Of a stretch of 64,000 nt of DNA, positions 23,746 through 36,122 are shown one piece after another. A program made the position numbers and the translations under genes. Every line of letters begins with the position of its first letter. The stretch's first letter is position 1. Origin of the DNA: Eopsaltria australis (lineage: Eukaryota; Chordata; Aves; Passeriformes; Petroicidae); contig JAVTVJ010000952.1 of the NCBI GenBank assembly GCA_034509425.1, positions 312,501 to 376,500 on the forward strand, read 5' to 3'. Below the pieces are notes generated by a model that was not told the DNA's origin, did no database searches, and was given only the letters and a program-made list of their open reading frames with translations.

Positions 23746-24369
23746 TTTCTTTCCCCCCACACCCCTTCCTTAAAAAAAAGGGCATTATCCTTTTTCCAGT
23801 TCTGGCTCCACAGGAAAAGTCTCTGTTTGATGTGAGAATGCAGGTGGTTTAAAAAATAAAATCAGAACTACGTTATTGTCACTTAGTATTTGGAGGACAG
23901 CACGGCAGAGTGTTGAGATGATCATTATAAAAGTATCACTGGGTGTATTTGTTATGGAATAACCTGGTGAAATTCTAAACACCATTATTCACACAAGCCA
24001 GCGATTGCCACACAGAAATTGTGCAGGGCTGTAATGACTGTTCTTTTGGGGCTGGCTGGGAAGGATGAGCAGAGGCAAAGGCAGAGATGCTGGATGGTGA
24101 TGGGGTTTGACATGCTTCATCATAACAGATTTGCCTCTTCAGAGTTTAGATTCTTCAGGGCAAGGACTTTGTTTCGCTGCAGATGCACACAGAGTGTCAT
24201 ACAGCAGAGCCAGAAGCTTGAGTGGAACTTCTGGACATCATCAGACCACGAGTGAGAAATCAGGGCAAGCTGTTGTTAAACAAATGGCTCGTAGTGGTAG
24301 CTCTGTACAACCACGGACCCTGCAAGTCATCCATGAAATTGTCCTGGAGCTGAGGGTGCAGATCCTCAG
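23746..24369. other. Unique non-coding sequence
   Basis: AT-rich then mixed sequence. No recognised features. Confidence 0.5.
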
Positions 24370-24650
24370 GGATTCCCGGGGGTCTGTGCTTCATCTCTCC
24401 GGGCTCCCCAAGGCAAGTGGGAGAGCTGCCGCTCCTGCAGGGCAATTCCCGTGTGCCAGGCTGATGGAAGCGCTCCGTTCCGCTGGGATTTAATGCTCCG
24501 CGATGGGCAGAGGGACAGAAGGACACGGGCTGGGAGCAGCAGAGCGCTGTTGGAGCCGAGCAGCCCCTGCTCCCCGGGCAGGGTAATTGCGGCCCGGGCG
24601 GCCCCGCCTGCGCCGCTGCTGTCGGAATTAACGCGTTCTTAAAGAGGTCA
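24370..24650. promoter_or_regulatory. CpG-rich patch (short CpG-island-like segment)
   Basis: By hand count there are about 23 CpG dinucleotides in roughly 280 bp, with clear local GC enrichment (for example GGCCCGGGCGGCCCCGCC near 24592). Surrounding DNA is nearly free of CpG. It is directly followed by AT-rich complex sequence to about 24860. It could be an orphan CpG island or enhancer. No TATA box, start codon or first exon can be assigned. Confidence 0.4.
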
Positions 24651-25856
24651 CAGCCGGAGAAGCTCCCTAAGTGCTTTTAGGCCAGGCTAATAGAAGATGC
24701 TGAGGAATGACTGAGGGGAAGTTATGATGATAGTGAAGGAGTAATTTAGCATATTAGGGGAAATATGTCAAACCACACTGATTACTATAAATACAGCCTT
24801 CTTCTTTCAGAATCTGGCTGTGCCCCAAGGATTTTCCTATGAAATTATGGAAGTGCAGCTTACTTATTACTGGCTGACTTTCACACCATTGTGCCTTCTT
24901 TTTCAGTCATGTGCTGAACGCTAAATTGGTGCCTTTCCCAATGTGCTCATTTTTCTTCTGGCGATCCCATGTGAGACAGAAGAGACAATGCTGTGACTCC
25001 AGGAGGGTGGTGGCATCCTTAAAGCTGAGCTTATTCTCCAGGAGAACCCTTCTGCTTAGAGATTTCCCAGATGGGGCAGGTTGCAGGGGATCAGTGGGGC
25101 ATGGAAAGGGAATGAGGCTTTGGTGCTCAGCCCTAAATGCTCGGGGAAGGAGAGGGGGCACTTGGTGGGCTGAGCTTGGCCAGAGCAGGCAGCAGAGGCA
25201 AGAAGCAGAGCTTGCTGAAGGTAGCTGGTAACAGTCAGTTTGGGATTTGCCTGTGATTTTTAACAGCTAGTTTTTCCAAACTGGGCCAAATTGCTTCCAA
25301 CAGAGCCTACTTCTGCTTCTCTACTCAAGTGTGATGTTGCTCTCACTGCAGTCATTACATTTTATACATTAGATACATTATATTTTAATGTATATCCTCC
25401 TAATACTCAAGTAATCCATACTGTACTGACAATGGTCATAAATTCTTTGGCATTAAACTGCCAGAAAAAGTGAGTGCTTTGTGTGTCGTGTCGTTCAGGT
25501 TTTGGGTGTAATTGATCTGAACAAGGATTTTGATTTTGGGAAATGCTCTGCTGTTTATCTCCTGAAATTCACTTTGGGCAGCAAAGACATCTAACATGAG
25601 GGAGGAGAAGGGCAACTGTGTCAAGAGAGTTAAAGATTGCTGTAATTTTAGACCATTTTGTCCTCCCTATGTATCAAACCGAAGTTGCCAACAATTAGAA
25701 AATAACAATGTTTCCAAAAGAATTTCCTTTACCTTTGTTTCAGTTTTCCTTTAAGCCAACTTAGAGATTCTGTGCATTCATCTTTCTTTCCTCATTCTTT
25801 CTCTTTCTTATTGCTGTTGATCATATCTGTGCAGTTGCAGCTCTGCTCTGGAGCTT
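24651..25856. other. Unique non-coding sequence
   Basis: AT-rich complex sequence at 24651-24860 adjoining the CpG patch, then ordinary mixed sequence. No gene or repeat recognised. Confidence 0.5.
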
Positions 25857-26017
25857 GCCTGGAGAAGCTGTGGCTGCCCCCGGATCCCTGGCAGTGTCCA
25901 AGGCCATGTTGGACATTGGGGCTTGGAGCACCCCGGGATGGTGGAAGGTGTCCCTGCCCATGGCAGGGGGTGGCACTGGATGGGCTTTAAGGTCCCTTCC
26001 TATACAAACATTCTGTG
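25857..26017 (+). mobile_element. CR1 LINE 3' fragment
   Basis: About 160 bp of plus-strand CR1 3' end, starting inside the GAGAAGCTGTGGCTGCCCC block and ending with AAACATTCTGTGG. It has several substitutions relative to the copies at 15.6 and 62.6 kb and is probably older. Confidence 0.9.
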
Positions 26018-28200
26018 GCCACTGAGGTGGGGGACAGCCCTGCTGGAGGGAGGCCACGTGTGTGATTTGTGGGACACCTGGTGCTCACCAGGAATGGGAA
26101 TTGTGGAGTGCAGGACAGGTGGGACATGCTTGACTAGAGCAGCCCATGTCCTGCGTGACACAGGTGACACATTTGGGTTTCACCAGCAGTAAAATCTCCA
26201 TGACCTGAGTCTCTGTCATTTTTGCAATAATAATTTCTCAGTCTAACGAACAAGTGGTATTAATGACAGCAGGCTAAGATGAACATTTACCTCTCCTGCA
26301 TCTGTTTTGGAGGGATCCAGGTTTAGTCTCTTCACATGTGCCTTTGCATGGTATTTTTGACTGCTGCATTCAGAGTGGGGTGAATTGGTTAGTGTTGGTT
26401 ATTTTGGGCTGTGAACGATGCCATCTGTGTCCATGGCGTTTCCAGCACCGTTGGTCTCCACCTTGCCGAGCTCCCTGTCTCATGCTCGCTGCTGGCATCC
26501 AGGGGACTGGAGCTGTGCAAAAGCTTTCTGACTTTGAAGTTATTCCCAAAGAAAACAGCAGTTTGGCCCCATGCTGGCCTGGATTTACCTCGGGAGCTTG
26601 GAAGGCACCAGTTCAGGCAGAAAGGGCAAAGAGCATGGTTGAGCAAGTGTGAAGATAATTTAAAATTTCATTTTGTTTCATGCGTTTTTACCAGAGAGCA
26701 GCTTAACAACTCTCAGGTCAAGAGAGCATTTTGAAAGTATTGATTAATATTGTTAATAAAACACTTAGAGTGTCTATATGAGGTTCAGGCTGGGAGAGCA
26801 GTGTATAGATGTACACATGCAGCATAATCTATAGGTATATTAATATTATTATGTATGTGTAGCCTGTGAATTCTGTCTTGCTGTCACAATACAGTTGTAT
26901 ATAGAAATACCTGGGAGTACCTTCAAGCAAACACAGTGATGTAAAAACTTCTGCATCCTAAACCACAACGTTCTGCTCTGTTGCTGTCAAAAAATTAAAT
27001 ATACAATTCTCATTTTCTTCCCGATGGAGGAGTTGCAATAATTTGGGGGGTAAATTAAAAATACAATCCAATCATTCCCTTGTAAAACCTGGTGCTGACA
27101 TTAGCCTTTAGTTATGACATTGCAATTATCTCCATGGCAACCCGGTGTGATGTGACAGCGCGGTGGCTGCACGTTCACGTGCTCCCAGCCTGGAGCCCAG
27201 GGTTCCTGCCTGACACATTCCCGATTTTCTCCTTCCTTGCAGTAGTTTAGTGCTGGTGTAACATGGCTGCACTCAGGGCCCATGTGCCTGTTCCAAGAGC
27301 AGAGTGAGATTCTGTGCATTTATGGGAGTCTTTCAGGCATATTAAGGAGCAATATTTTATATGATCTCTTCCATTAATAAATAATTTGGAGAAAACTCAT
27401 ACATGAATACAGTGCTTCCAGGCCTTCATGCACAGGCATACATTAGCAGTGTAGGCTGCACCTTGGTTAACTCTGAAGCCTGTTCTTCAGTCAAACATGT
27501 TTGGTATCTCCTGAAGCCACAGGACAGCACCAAGCAGAGCGGAGAGAAAAAGAGTTATTGTGGATTGAAAGGGCTGAAGAGGCTAAAGAAGCACAACCCA
27601 AAACCTGTCCCTAGTTTCACTCTGGACTGTGTTTTGCATGCCTTAGTTCCCTGTCTGCCCACAGACTCCCCAGTGATAGTCCCTCAGCCTTTCCTAGGAT
27701 CCCCAGTTCCCATGTTTTCATTTTCAGTCTTCTGTTGGGGTTATGATCTGTACCTGCCCCTCCAAACTGAGGTTACACTGCAAGGTTCCCCCGTGGGAGG
27801 CTGTGGCAGTGAGACTGAGCTGAACCCATAATCCATCCCACCATCTTCACTTTCAGGGAAGGGGGGAGGCCATCTAGCATGTCCAGGCTGAGCAATTTCC
27901 ACATCTTCAGTCACCAAAAACATAACAAGTCAAATCTTCCACATGCTCAGTGCAGAAATGACTTCTGAATTACCAGCTCTGAGCACTTTGTCCTAGAATT
28001 GCCAAGCACACCTTAATTTGTTTGGTAACCTTTTAAATTATTCTTATTCTCATGGTGCAATTGTAGATTGAGTGGTAATGGAGCCATCCACCACCAGCTT
28101 TAATGCTTCTGTGTCTAACTGTGGACACTGCTTTATGTATTTGTTAGGGCACCAGGCTGGAGATGCCATTATCCACAGTTCTGTACGAGTGATACGTGTA
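26018..28200. other. Unique non-coding sequence
   Basis: Mixed sequence. A 142-codon open frame at 27403-27831 lies in non-repetitive DNA but has no domain, no upstream promoter and no splice context. It is treated as chance. Confidence 0.5.
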
Positions 28201-28214
28201 TTTATACATAGAAA

Positions 28215-28252
28215 TGTGTACATATATGTGTGTGTACATATATATACATACA
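28215..28252. repeat. TA/TG-rich simple sequence with palindromes
   Basis: Alternating purine-pyrimidine sequence of TACATATATG and TGTG units. It contains self-complementary stretches such as ACATATATGT and could extrude or adopt a left-handed form. This is a sequence property only. Confidence 0.7.
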
Positions 28253-30141
28253 ATATGTCACTGCTGCAGCACCTTCTAAGAGAAGAACTTGTTTTCTGGA
28301 AGGCATCAAGACTAAGATATATTTCACCACCCTGATGTGCAGCAACTTGGGTGATTAAATTTCTGTGTGGCGAGATAAGACAGCATCCTGAAGGATTTAT
28401 GTCCTTGTATCTTTGTAGGCTGTGAATTTGCTTCCTGTTACCTAGTGAACTGTGCTGGAGGTGTTTGAGGCCTGGAGGGGGCTTTCCTTCGTGTTGTTTT
28501 CTGACTTTTGCACCTAATATCCATTAAGTCAGATTTTTGGCATGGACTGGCCCACAGGGGTGGGAGGAAGGGGCCTGTGTTACCCTGGTGTGTGGCTCAG
28601 GGATGGAGGGAGGGTCACTGTGCAGAGCTCAGGAACCAACAGGAGTCTGTGGGCTACAGGAGGAAGGAGTGAGCCTGCAGAGGAATGGGCTGCATGACTG
28701 GTCCTACAGCAGCCAGAGCATCTACCCTTCCTCCTGCCTTCATCCTGCTCTCCTCGTTCTGCAGTGCCCAGGGACAATTCCACCACACGGGCACAGCTCT
28801 GGTCTCTCCTCAGGAGGGGCACACGGAGCTGAGCTCAGACAAAGGGAGCTGGAACAGAGCAGCCTCTGAATGGCCCTGCATCTTCCCAAGCTTCTGGAGA
28901 GGCAGGAAGAGCTGGCTGGGCTCTCCTGGCACATGACACAGCTGCCTTTGATGGGAGGGAGAGGAGTGGCCCAGCCCCTGGGTGTGTAAATCTGCTGAAA
29001 CTCACGGGATCAGCTCCTGATGTGCGAGTGTGGGAGAATGAGCAGCAAGGAGACCCCTGCCAAAGGGCAGGGACAGAGCCAGAGAAACCAGGAAGATTTA
29101 GGAAGATACTGCCTCAGAATTCAGCCACTGGCATTCTGTGGGGTTCTATCTGCAACGAGCTCAAAGCTGGATTTCATCATTGCACTTTGAAATATTTTAC
29201 CTTTATTAAATCTCCAAAAAGCTGTTTTGCTGTTGGTTTTCTTCTAGGCTCAGTTATCCAGTCTTGATGCATTACTTCTTCCCTTTTTTATGAGAATGAA
29301 AAAGTGACACCTTACCTTCCTGCAAAGCAAAATTGATATTTCTCAGTAGTGACAAAATACCTTCATCTAAAAGGTTTGACTCTCCACCTGAGACCCCCAC
29401 TAAATCTATCCACTACAACAGGTGGTGCTAGCAAAACTCTGAAGGGAACTAAAATTCCCATGTAAACATGATTGAAGCATCCCTTTACCTGGCATTCCTG
29501 GCACTGTTTATTCTGAGAAGGATCCTAGGTAAGGGATGGGAGGTTGATTGGGTTTGTTTCCTCCCACTCCAGCTCATCGGGAGGAATCTGTGACTTCCAA
29601 GATGCAGTTGGACTGATGCTGCCAACATTGCTGAAGTTTGGGCTTTGGTGGGAATACTCAGATCGTGCAGTTATCAGGCTTGATTCAAAATCTGCTGAGG
29701 TGTCACTGGAAATCCTCCCATGCTTTGGATGGAGCCTTAACTTTCTGCAGATCAGCTTTTCCAGCATCTGCTGTGCTGCAGAATGGCTCCTCAACCATGG
29801 GCCTTGCAGGCAGCATCTCCCTGCTCCTCCTGCACTCTGACTACATGGAGAGCTATTTAGGTTGGCTTAAGGTTTAAGTTTCTGTGTTAATTCTCTCCTG
29901 ACCCTCGTTAGCCGAAAGGAAAAAACAATTCTGAAAGGGTTTGATTTCCTAATATTGTATCTTCTGTATCTGCAGTGCCTGTTGTGGCCTATTAAGAATT
30001 AAACTGAGATCACTAAACTCATTTCATTTATGCCTTGGGCCTCATTCAAACCCTGGTTTCCCAGCAAAGTAAGGCCAATGGATTAACGTTTCACCTAGCT
30101 CAATGGAGTGGTTTTCATCTCTTTTAATGCCTTTGGCATTA
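28253..30141. other. Unique non-coding sequence
   Basis: Mixed sequence, GC-rich between about 28530 and 28980. No recognised genes or repeats. Confidence 0.5.
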
Positions 30142-30188
30142 AGGGAAAAAAAAGAAAGAAAGGGGAGGGAAGAAAAAAAAAAGAGGAC
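30142..30188 (+). repeat. Polypurine tract
   Basis: About 47 bases made only of A and G on the plus strand, including runs of A8 and A11. Confidence 0.85.
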
Positions 30189-30759
30189 GATGCTTTGACT
30201 GCATCCAGAGCATTTTGTTAGTGCTCTGGCAGTGCCTTTACTGGGATTATTTTGTAGTGTGCTGGGCTTTATCCCACTTCCAGTGGGAGGGGAGGAGTGG
30301 CAGGAATGTTTATTGCATCTTTATGTTGTTAAGCAGTTTGTCTGGCCACAAAATTATTTTTTTTAAAGGGATTTGGGTCTCTCTCTTTAAAAGGTAGCCT
30401 GGTCCTCCCTGGCCAGGCCCAACAGCCTTGGCTACTGTCAGACAAATTACAGTTTGGGTGAAGCTGTGATATCGACATGTGCGACTTGATCTTTTTTAAT
30501 GGGGGCACCACAGGGGTTTCTGCCTGCCCCACTGAGCCTAATGTTCTGTAAGGAAAAACAGACCCAGCACTAAAGGACATTTCTAATGGGCTGCAGCTTA
30601 ACCCTTTGCTAGCTGCTTGCCCGGCTCCATCGTTGGGTCTTTAGGGAAGTGTTTAGGGAATCCCACGGGAGCTGACTCCACTTATCCCCAGCACACTCCA
30701 TCATGATACCTGGGCAAACGCTGCTCTGGAGGGACACGGCTGTCCTTCCTCCCCCTCCT

Positions 30760-31000
30760 CTTCCCCTCAGCTCATAATTAAACCAAATGGTTACAAACTC
30801 ACTGGCAAAGGGAGCTCTGTAATTATAACAACAAAATAGCCTGTAAATTGGAGCTGTCTGCTTCTCTATATTAACAACAGCTTTATGTACAAGTGTGGCT
30901 ATTTATTTTGACCTTTCATAATAATTAGCTTCCTAGGGATAAAGAATTCGACATTTATGAATTCAGCAATGCAGAACAGCAAAGGTGAAGACCCTTCTGG
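30760..31000. promoter_or_regulatory. AT-rich block, candidate conserved element
   Basis: Complex AT-rich sequence with repeated homeodomain-like cores: CATAATTAAACC near 30773, GTAATTATA at 30819-30827 and ATAATTAGC near 30921, plus TGACCTTTCA (nuclear-receptor-like half-site) near 30909. No open frame of 60 codons is present between 30581 and 31064. Inferred from composition and motifs. Confidence 0.35.
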
Positions 31001-31275
31001 AGATGGGGGAGTTCTGCAGATTTATTTGGGGTTTATTTTTGTGCACATTTGATGCTGTCCTTTTTTACTTTGTTAACAAGCCCTGAAATCTAAGCATGAA
31101 GGCTGCGGGGCCTGAGGGTTTCAGTAAGGGCTGCCTTCTGTGTACCTCCTTCACCATCTCTTTGTGCTGCTCAGGAGGGTGTGTGAGGCTCTGGAGACAG
31201 GGCATCAACAAATGCTGTTCTGCAGAGACAGAAACCAACCTTGCCACAGCCACTGGTGAAAGGGTGGCCTATTTA

Positions 31276-31458
31276 GGCTGCCCAGAGAAGCTGTGGCTGC
31301 TCCACCCCTGAAAGTGTCCAAGGCCAGGCTGGATGGTGCTTGGAGCAATAGGAATCCCTGTCCCACTAGGACACTGGAAGGTGTCCCTTCACATGGCAGG
31401 GGTTGGGACTGGATGGGTTTTAAGGTCCCTTCCAACCCCAAGCAGTCTGGGATTCTGC
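31276..31458 (+). mobile_element. CR1 LINE 3' fragment (diverged)
   Basis: Plus-strand CR1 3' end from GGCTGCCCAGAGAAGCTGTG to GGGATTCTGC. A short internal deletion and a small duplication-like rearrangement near 31340-31370 distinguish it from the other copies. Confidence 0.88.
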
Positions 31459-34060
31459 AGTTTTGCTGAAAACCTCAGCCCAGATGTCAGGTATCCTAGG
31501 GCACCTTGGTCCTGTTATTTTGCTCCCAGTCATTGTTCTTTAACTTCCTTAACTTTTACCCTGCCTCACTTTTCACACAGTCAGTGGTCCATAAGCATGG
31601 GGTGCAGGAAGTTGCATGCCCGTGAAGCCTTCCACTGGATAGAGTATTGCAGGATCCATTTATTATTAATTGTCATTAGCACTAAAAAGCCATGAAAGCT
31701 CTTAGCATCTTGTTTACTTCATGCAGCTCATACTGAGGACTCCTCTCTAGCTCTTGAGATGGTGCAGTAGTTGTAAATAGAACTTAAGAAGCAATAAAAC
31801 CTCCGTTCACTGCTGTGTGCCACTTCTGGAGGCAGCCGCTTGTCTCCTGCACTGCTGTTGGCCAGGATGGGGTTGGAAGGAGCAGTGGGGTTTCTTCCAT
31901 GAAATGCATGATTAGACCCTGTGCCAAAACCTCAGATGAGAATATTTCCACTCCTTGGCCGACTCTCATGAGGGACAGGTAATGAGGATCTGAGAGCACA
32001 TCCACCAGCCTTCCTATCCCATCTTGTTGTGTACAGTTCAGTTCCTGCCCATTAGTCCTTGGGCCAGGAAATTCCATGTCCTTTTTGGTTTTTTTTCCTG
32101 TAGATGTTGTTGCACTCTGAGAATTTATCCATCATCAAAAGTCACTTTGCTAACAAAACACGCAGGGGATTTAGATTAATGCTTGGGTTGGCTGCAGGAT
32201 GTGACAAAGGGGATTTGTGCCCTGGAGGGGACAGTGACAGTGCCACACATGCTCGTCTTGCAGGGCTTTTCTCATCAGTAGTTTAGACCTTTGAGTTTCT
32301 GGTAGGGAGAGGGAGTGACCGTAGCCCCCTGCGGCTCTGTGTAGGTGCACACCATGGAGTGAGTTTGTACAGGATTCCACAAGAGATGCTTTAGGCAGAA
32401 TCATCACTTGGGGCTTACCTGGCCTTTCACTGAGGGTAGGGAGCTCTGCCAAAGGACAAGAGTGAGCTGGATGCTCTGAAAATCCAGTGTAGACATATTC
32501 ATGGAGGGCTAAATGAAGGCACAGGATTAAATCCAGTATGGATTCTGTACAAACTGGAGTCATGTATTTGAGGCTGAGGCCACTGAGGATCCAGGGGATG
32601 GCTAAAGATAACTCTTTCTATGTTGTCTACATGCTCTCAGCCTTCACACCTTGGTGTTCGGGTGTGTTGGGGATAGAGCGGCATGTCAAGGCTGTAGCTG
32701 CAGGATGCATAACACTGGTGATGCATTCCTGGAGCATCCCAGCAATGTTAATTTGATCCGAGTCAGGTGTAGTTCTGTGGTTACATTTCTGTCTGTTCAG
32801 CCAAACATATGATAGAAGTTTATGCTGGCTTTTCTGCTCTCTGCTGGTGTTACATTAGCTGTGAGATGACAGATGATACTTCCTCCAGGAAAAAGTCTGC
32901 TGCACAAACTTACCCATCAACCTTTTTTAAACTTTGCTTTGGCAGAGTGAGTTGATACACAAGCAGCACTTGGAGTTTGAAGGCTGCAGGGCTTTTCCCC
33001 AGGCAATTGCCCCCCATCAAATTTGGTTTATTGTGCAATCAAACCATCCTCTTAGTGCCTGTCAGTGCAGAGGACTGTGGGTTCTTTGCACCTATGCAAA
33101 CACCTTGTATCTGCTTGCATTGGAGCAAGGCCACCCTAAGCACACTGTCCCTTGTTTTACAAGGAATAAAAGTGGTTAATGTTGCCAGCTGACCACTAAC
33201 AGGAACAGATTGGTGTTTAACGTTTACAAACACCATAGCAGGAACGGTTGATGGAGGACAAATGGGGTAACATTCCCTTAAAGGAAAGTAGCATCTGAAT
33301 CCTGATCAACTGAAGGGAAAGGTCATCATGGTACAATTTGATGAAAATTATTAAAAACTGTTCCTAGGAAGTGCTCCATCCTCTATGGAGCAGCACTCAG
33401 ACCTCGTGGAGCTCTATAAGGAGCAGGGCTGCCCATCTGAACTGGGACTTTTCCAGTTCTGCTATGTGTAATTGTCAGGGTGAGCTCAGAACTGTGACTT
33501 CAACACCAGGTAGCAAAGAAAACAATAGAAATATGTGTATATATAAATATGACATAAAGTGAGGGGTGCCAGGCTCTCTGTGGCCAGGGTGCTGAAGCCC
33601 ATTTTGCTGGGCTGCCCTTGCCCACACCACTGCTGGTGGCTTTTGCACTGCACCCAGTGAGTGCTCAGGGAGCAGCAGCCCTGGCTTTGGGGCTTGGCGT
33701 CTGTTACTTTGAGCTCCTGAAACATTAGCTCCTGGCAATTAATATAATTACGTCATTAATGTCACACCCCTGATGTTACTGTGTGTCAGAGTCAGACAAT
33801 TGCAGTGTTGTGATTTCTTAGTTATGTAAAAGGCGATTAAGGCAATTAAGTGGGTGATTAAAGCTGCTCAGTCAGAGGTGCTGACTGATGCTATTACCAA
33901 GCAGCAGCACTGGTGTATAGTAACAGTGATGGAAAGTACCTCCAGCAGCAGGGACTTGCTTGTTGGGGGCCTGGGGGATCTTCAGTGAGCCATCCCACAC
34001 CGCCTCACCCCCCACCTCTCTCAGCCACGGTGATTTACTGAAAGGTGTTGAGAAACGAGC
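31459..34060. other. Unique non-coding sequence
   Basis: No repeat family recognised. Minus-strand open frames at 31784-32077 and 32171-32563 (97 and 130 codons) lie close together, but neither shows a domain or a convincing splice link. An old unrecognised repeat cannot be excluded. A short TA-rich run lies near 33530-33550. Confidence 0.45.
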
Positions 34061-34300
34061 ACAGGCAGCATCAACTACATGGTTAAATAAAAAGCTTCAA
34101 TGTTCCCTTTGAAATGAGCATTATTGGCTTTATTTAATTAAATATGGATTTACACTATAAATATTGGAGCTCATAGAGCCCATATTTCAATTAATGGATC
34201 ATTTGTATGTCATGCTCGCTTTGTAATTACTGGAATGTGAAAATACAATGAATTGAAATGATTTCCCCTCCTCTTCAAATAAATCTGAGCAAGAATCAGA
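34061..34300. promoter_or_regulatory. AT-rich block, candidate conserved element
   Basis: Complex AT-rich sequence with TTAATTAA at 34134-34141, CTATAAATA at 34155-34163, CAATTAATGG near 34189 and TGTAATTACTGG near 34221. No open frame of 60 codons from 33739 to 34568 on either strand. Resembles a vertebrate conserved non-coding element. Confidence 0.35.
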
Positions 34301-35040
34301 TAGAAACTGCTCTCCTACCCAGAAGTGTGTGGGCACCCAGCACAAGCACACGGTACCAGGCAGAAGAGGGGATTTTTGGCAGGTTTTTGCAGGAAGAGCA
34401 TGTGGGGTGTGCGAGGCATCTGTCTTGATAATGTCAGCAGTGGTTCTGTAGGACAGAAAGCTGCCTAAATATGAAGTGTTTTACTCCCAAGGAGACTCTG
34501 GCTATTGAGCTGACAAATACAATGTACCATTTGGTGCAAATGATGTAGATTTGTTGGGTTGTTTCTGGTCAGGACCTCAAAAAAGCCTGTTCAGAAGCTG
34601 CGTTCAGCAGTACCGTCATAAACTGTTTGATTGGAAGTTGTGGGGCAAGGACTGGGTTTGGGTTTTGGTGCCCAGAGAGCAAAAAACATGGAAAATGCCA
34701 TTGTTTCTTGTCTTCTGAACACTGCCCACACACATTTTTATAGTCTCCTCCTGTTTGCAAGGATGTGGTATCCATTTTCTGGGGTGTTTTATGTTAAAAA
34801 GAAACATAAATAAAGATGTCAGGCTTTGCATCAAACAAACCCAGTGTTAATTGAGACTGGCAAGGATCTGCTGTCAGGAAATGGGGGTTTATTATTGTGT
34901 GCTCGGCAGAAGCAGCAGCCCTGGCCCCGGCCCTGTCCTGCCCCTGTCCCTGTGTCACCAGGCAGCCGGCACAGCTCCGGAGCCTGCCCGGCCACCATCG
35001 CCCAGCCAGCCAAAGGTGGCTCGCAGGGCCTGGCCGGGAG
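34301..35040. other. Unique non-coding sequence
   Basis: Mixed sequence becoming GC-rich with CpGs from about 34920 to 35045. No recognised exon. Confidence 0.45.
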
Positions 35041-35480
35041 CTGCCATGGCATACATAATTCCATCAGAAAATATCCAAGGGTGGAAATCATTGTTCTCCA
35101 AACTAGCTGAGCTGGAGCCAGAGCAGAAATACTAAAGTCAGTTGTGCCTTTGAGCTGCCTATAACAGCGCCCTTTGGAGACCCATTTCATACAAAATTTG
35201 AAGCCTGTGTTTATTGCCCATTAAAGCAACCTTTATTTTATGGCAAATGTTGCAGTAATTGCCTTTTACGAAGAGCACTTTGTAACACACATGCACTGTT
35301 GAAAGAAAACCACTCTGGTATTGTCTATCGGGACTTAATGGCGCAATTAATTTTACTCCATCTGTTCCTGAGACTTTAAAGGAAAATGGATTTTTTTTTT
35401 GAGCGCACTTTAATGAAGAAGATAAAGCGGCCCGGCTGGTGTCCCACAGGCTCAGCGCAGTAAGTTCAGATTATTGCTCA
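35041..35480. promoter_or_regulatory. Candidate conserved element abutting a CpG island
   Basis: AT-rich complex sequence with CTTTATTTTATGG (HOX/CDX-like) near 35231, GCAGTAATTGCC near 35251 and GACTTAATGGCGCAATTAAT near 35332, followed by AGATAAAGCGG (GATA-like) near 35420. It passes directly into the CpG-rich segment at 35480. The pairing of an AT-rich block with a CpG island suggests a regulated promoter or enhancer, but no transcript can be assigned. Confidence 0.35.
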
Positions 35481-36115
35481 GTCTGTCAGAATGGGCTGCT
35501 CCCCTCGGCAGCCGCGCAGCCAGCAGCCCGCGCTGGCCCCTCGCCGCGCCATTCCTGATGACAAACTGCCAGCCGGCTCCCACAAAAGCGCGATTAAAAT
35601 GTCAGCACAGGATGACGAAGGGGCCAAGAGGGTCCTCGGAGACAAACTGTGTTGGGTATGAGTTAATACTTCACTGCAGTGCGAGGCTGGGCTGCTGCTG
35701 CTTCAGGGAAGCGCGAGCAGAGCCGTACAAAGGGCTGGTGTGAGCACACGGATGCACCTCGTGCGCTGGCACAGCCCCGCCGGCCGCCGCGGATTTACAC
35801 CGGCCCGGGGGCTGCCAGGCCAGCCGAGCTGCTGGGTTTTATGTCCACCAGCCCATACTGCACCGCAAAATAGAGCTGCAGGATTTGTTTCCCTTCCCAG
35901 GGCCCGCCATGTGCGGAGGCGCTGGAGAGGAGCCGGGATGCTGTGGGATGGCGGCAGGAGCTGCTGGGGCGGGGCGAGGTGCTCCACAAAGGGGCTGAAC
36001 ACGGGGGTTTGCAGCAGAACCTGCGGCCCACAGAGCCTGCGGCTCCGCGTCCTGGGGCTGCGGCTGCTGCTGGGGGCAGAGGAGCCTGTTCTGCCATGGC
36101 CGGGCCAGCACCACG
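35481..36115. promoter_or_regulatory. CpG-island-like segment
   Basis: A hand count gives about 40 CpGs in about 600 bp with high GC content. Observed/expected CpG is roughly 0.6-0.7, around the usual CpG-island threshold and far above the rest of the window. The densest part is around 35776-35826. No first exon with a donor site could be assigned with confidence, so the transcript, if any, is unknown. It might be an orphan CpG island, the promoter of a non-coding RNA, or simply a GC-rich patch. Confidence 0.5.
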
Positions 36116-36122
36116 GAGGGCT

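Noticed and set aside
27403..27831. 142-codon plus-strand frame in unique DNA
   Set aside because: No recognisable domain, no splice or promoter context, and frames of this size are expected by chance in 64 kb.
31784..32563. Two neighbouring minus-strand frames (97 and 130 codons) as a possible old gene or retroelement
   Set aside because: No family recognised and no clean splice link between them. Left as unexplained unique sequence.
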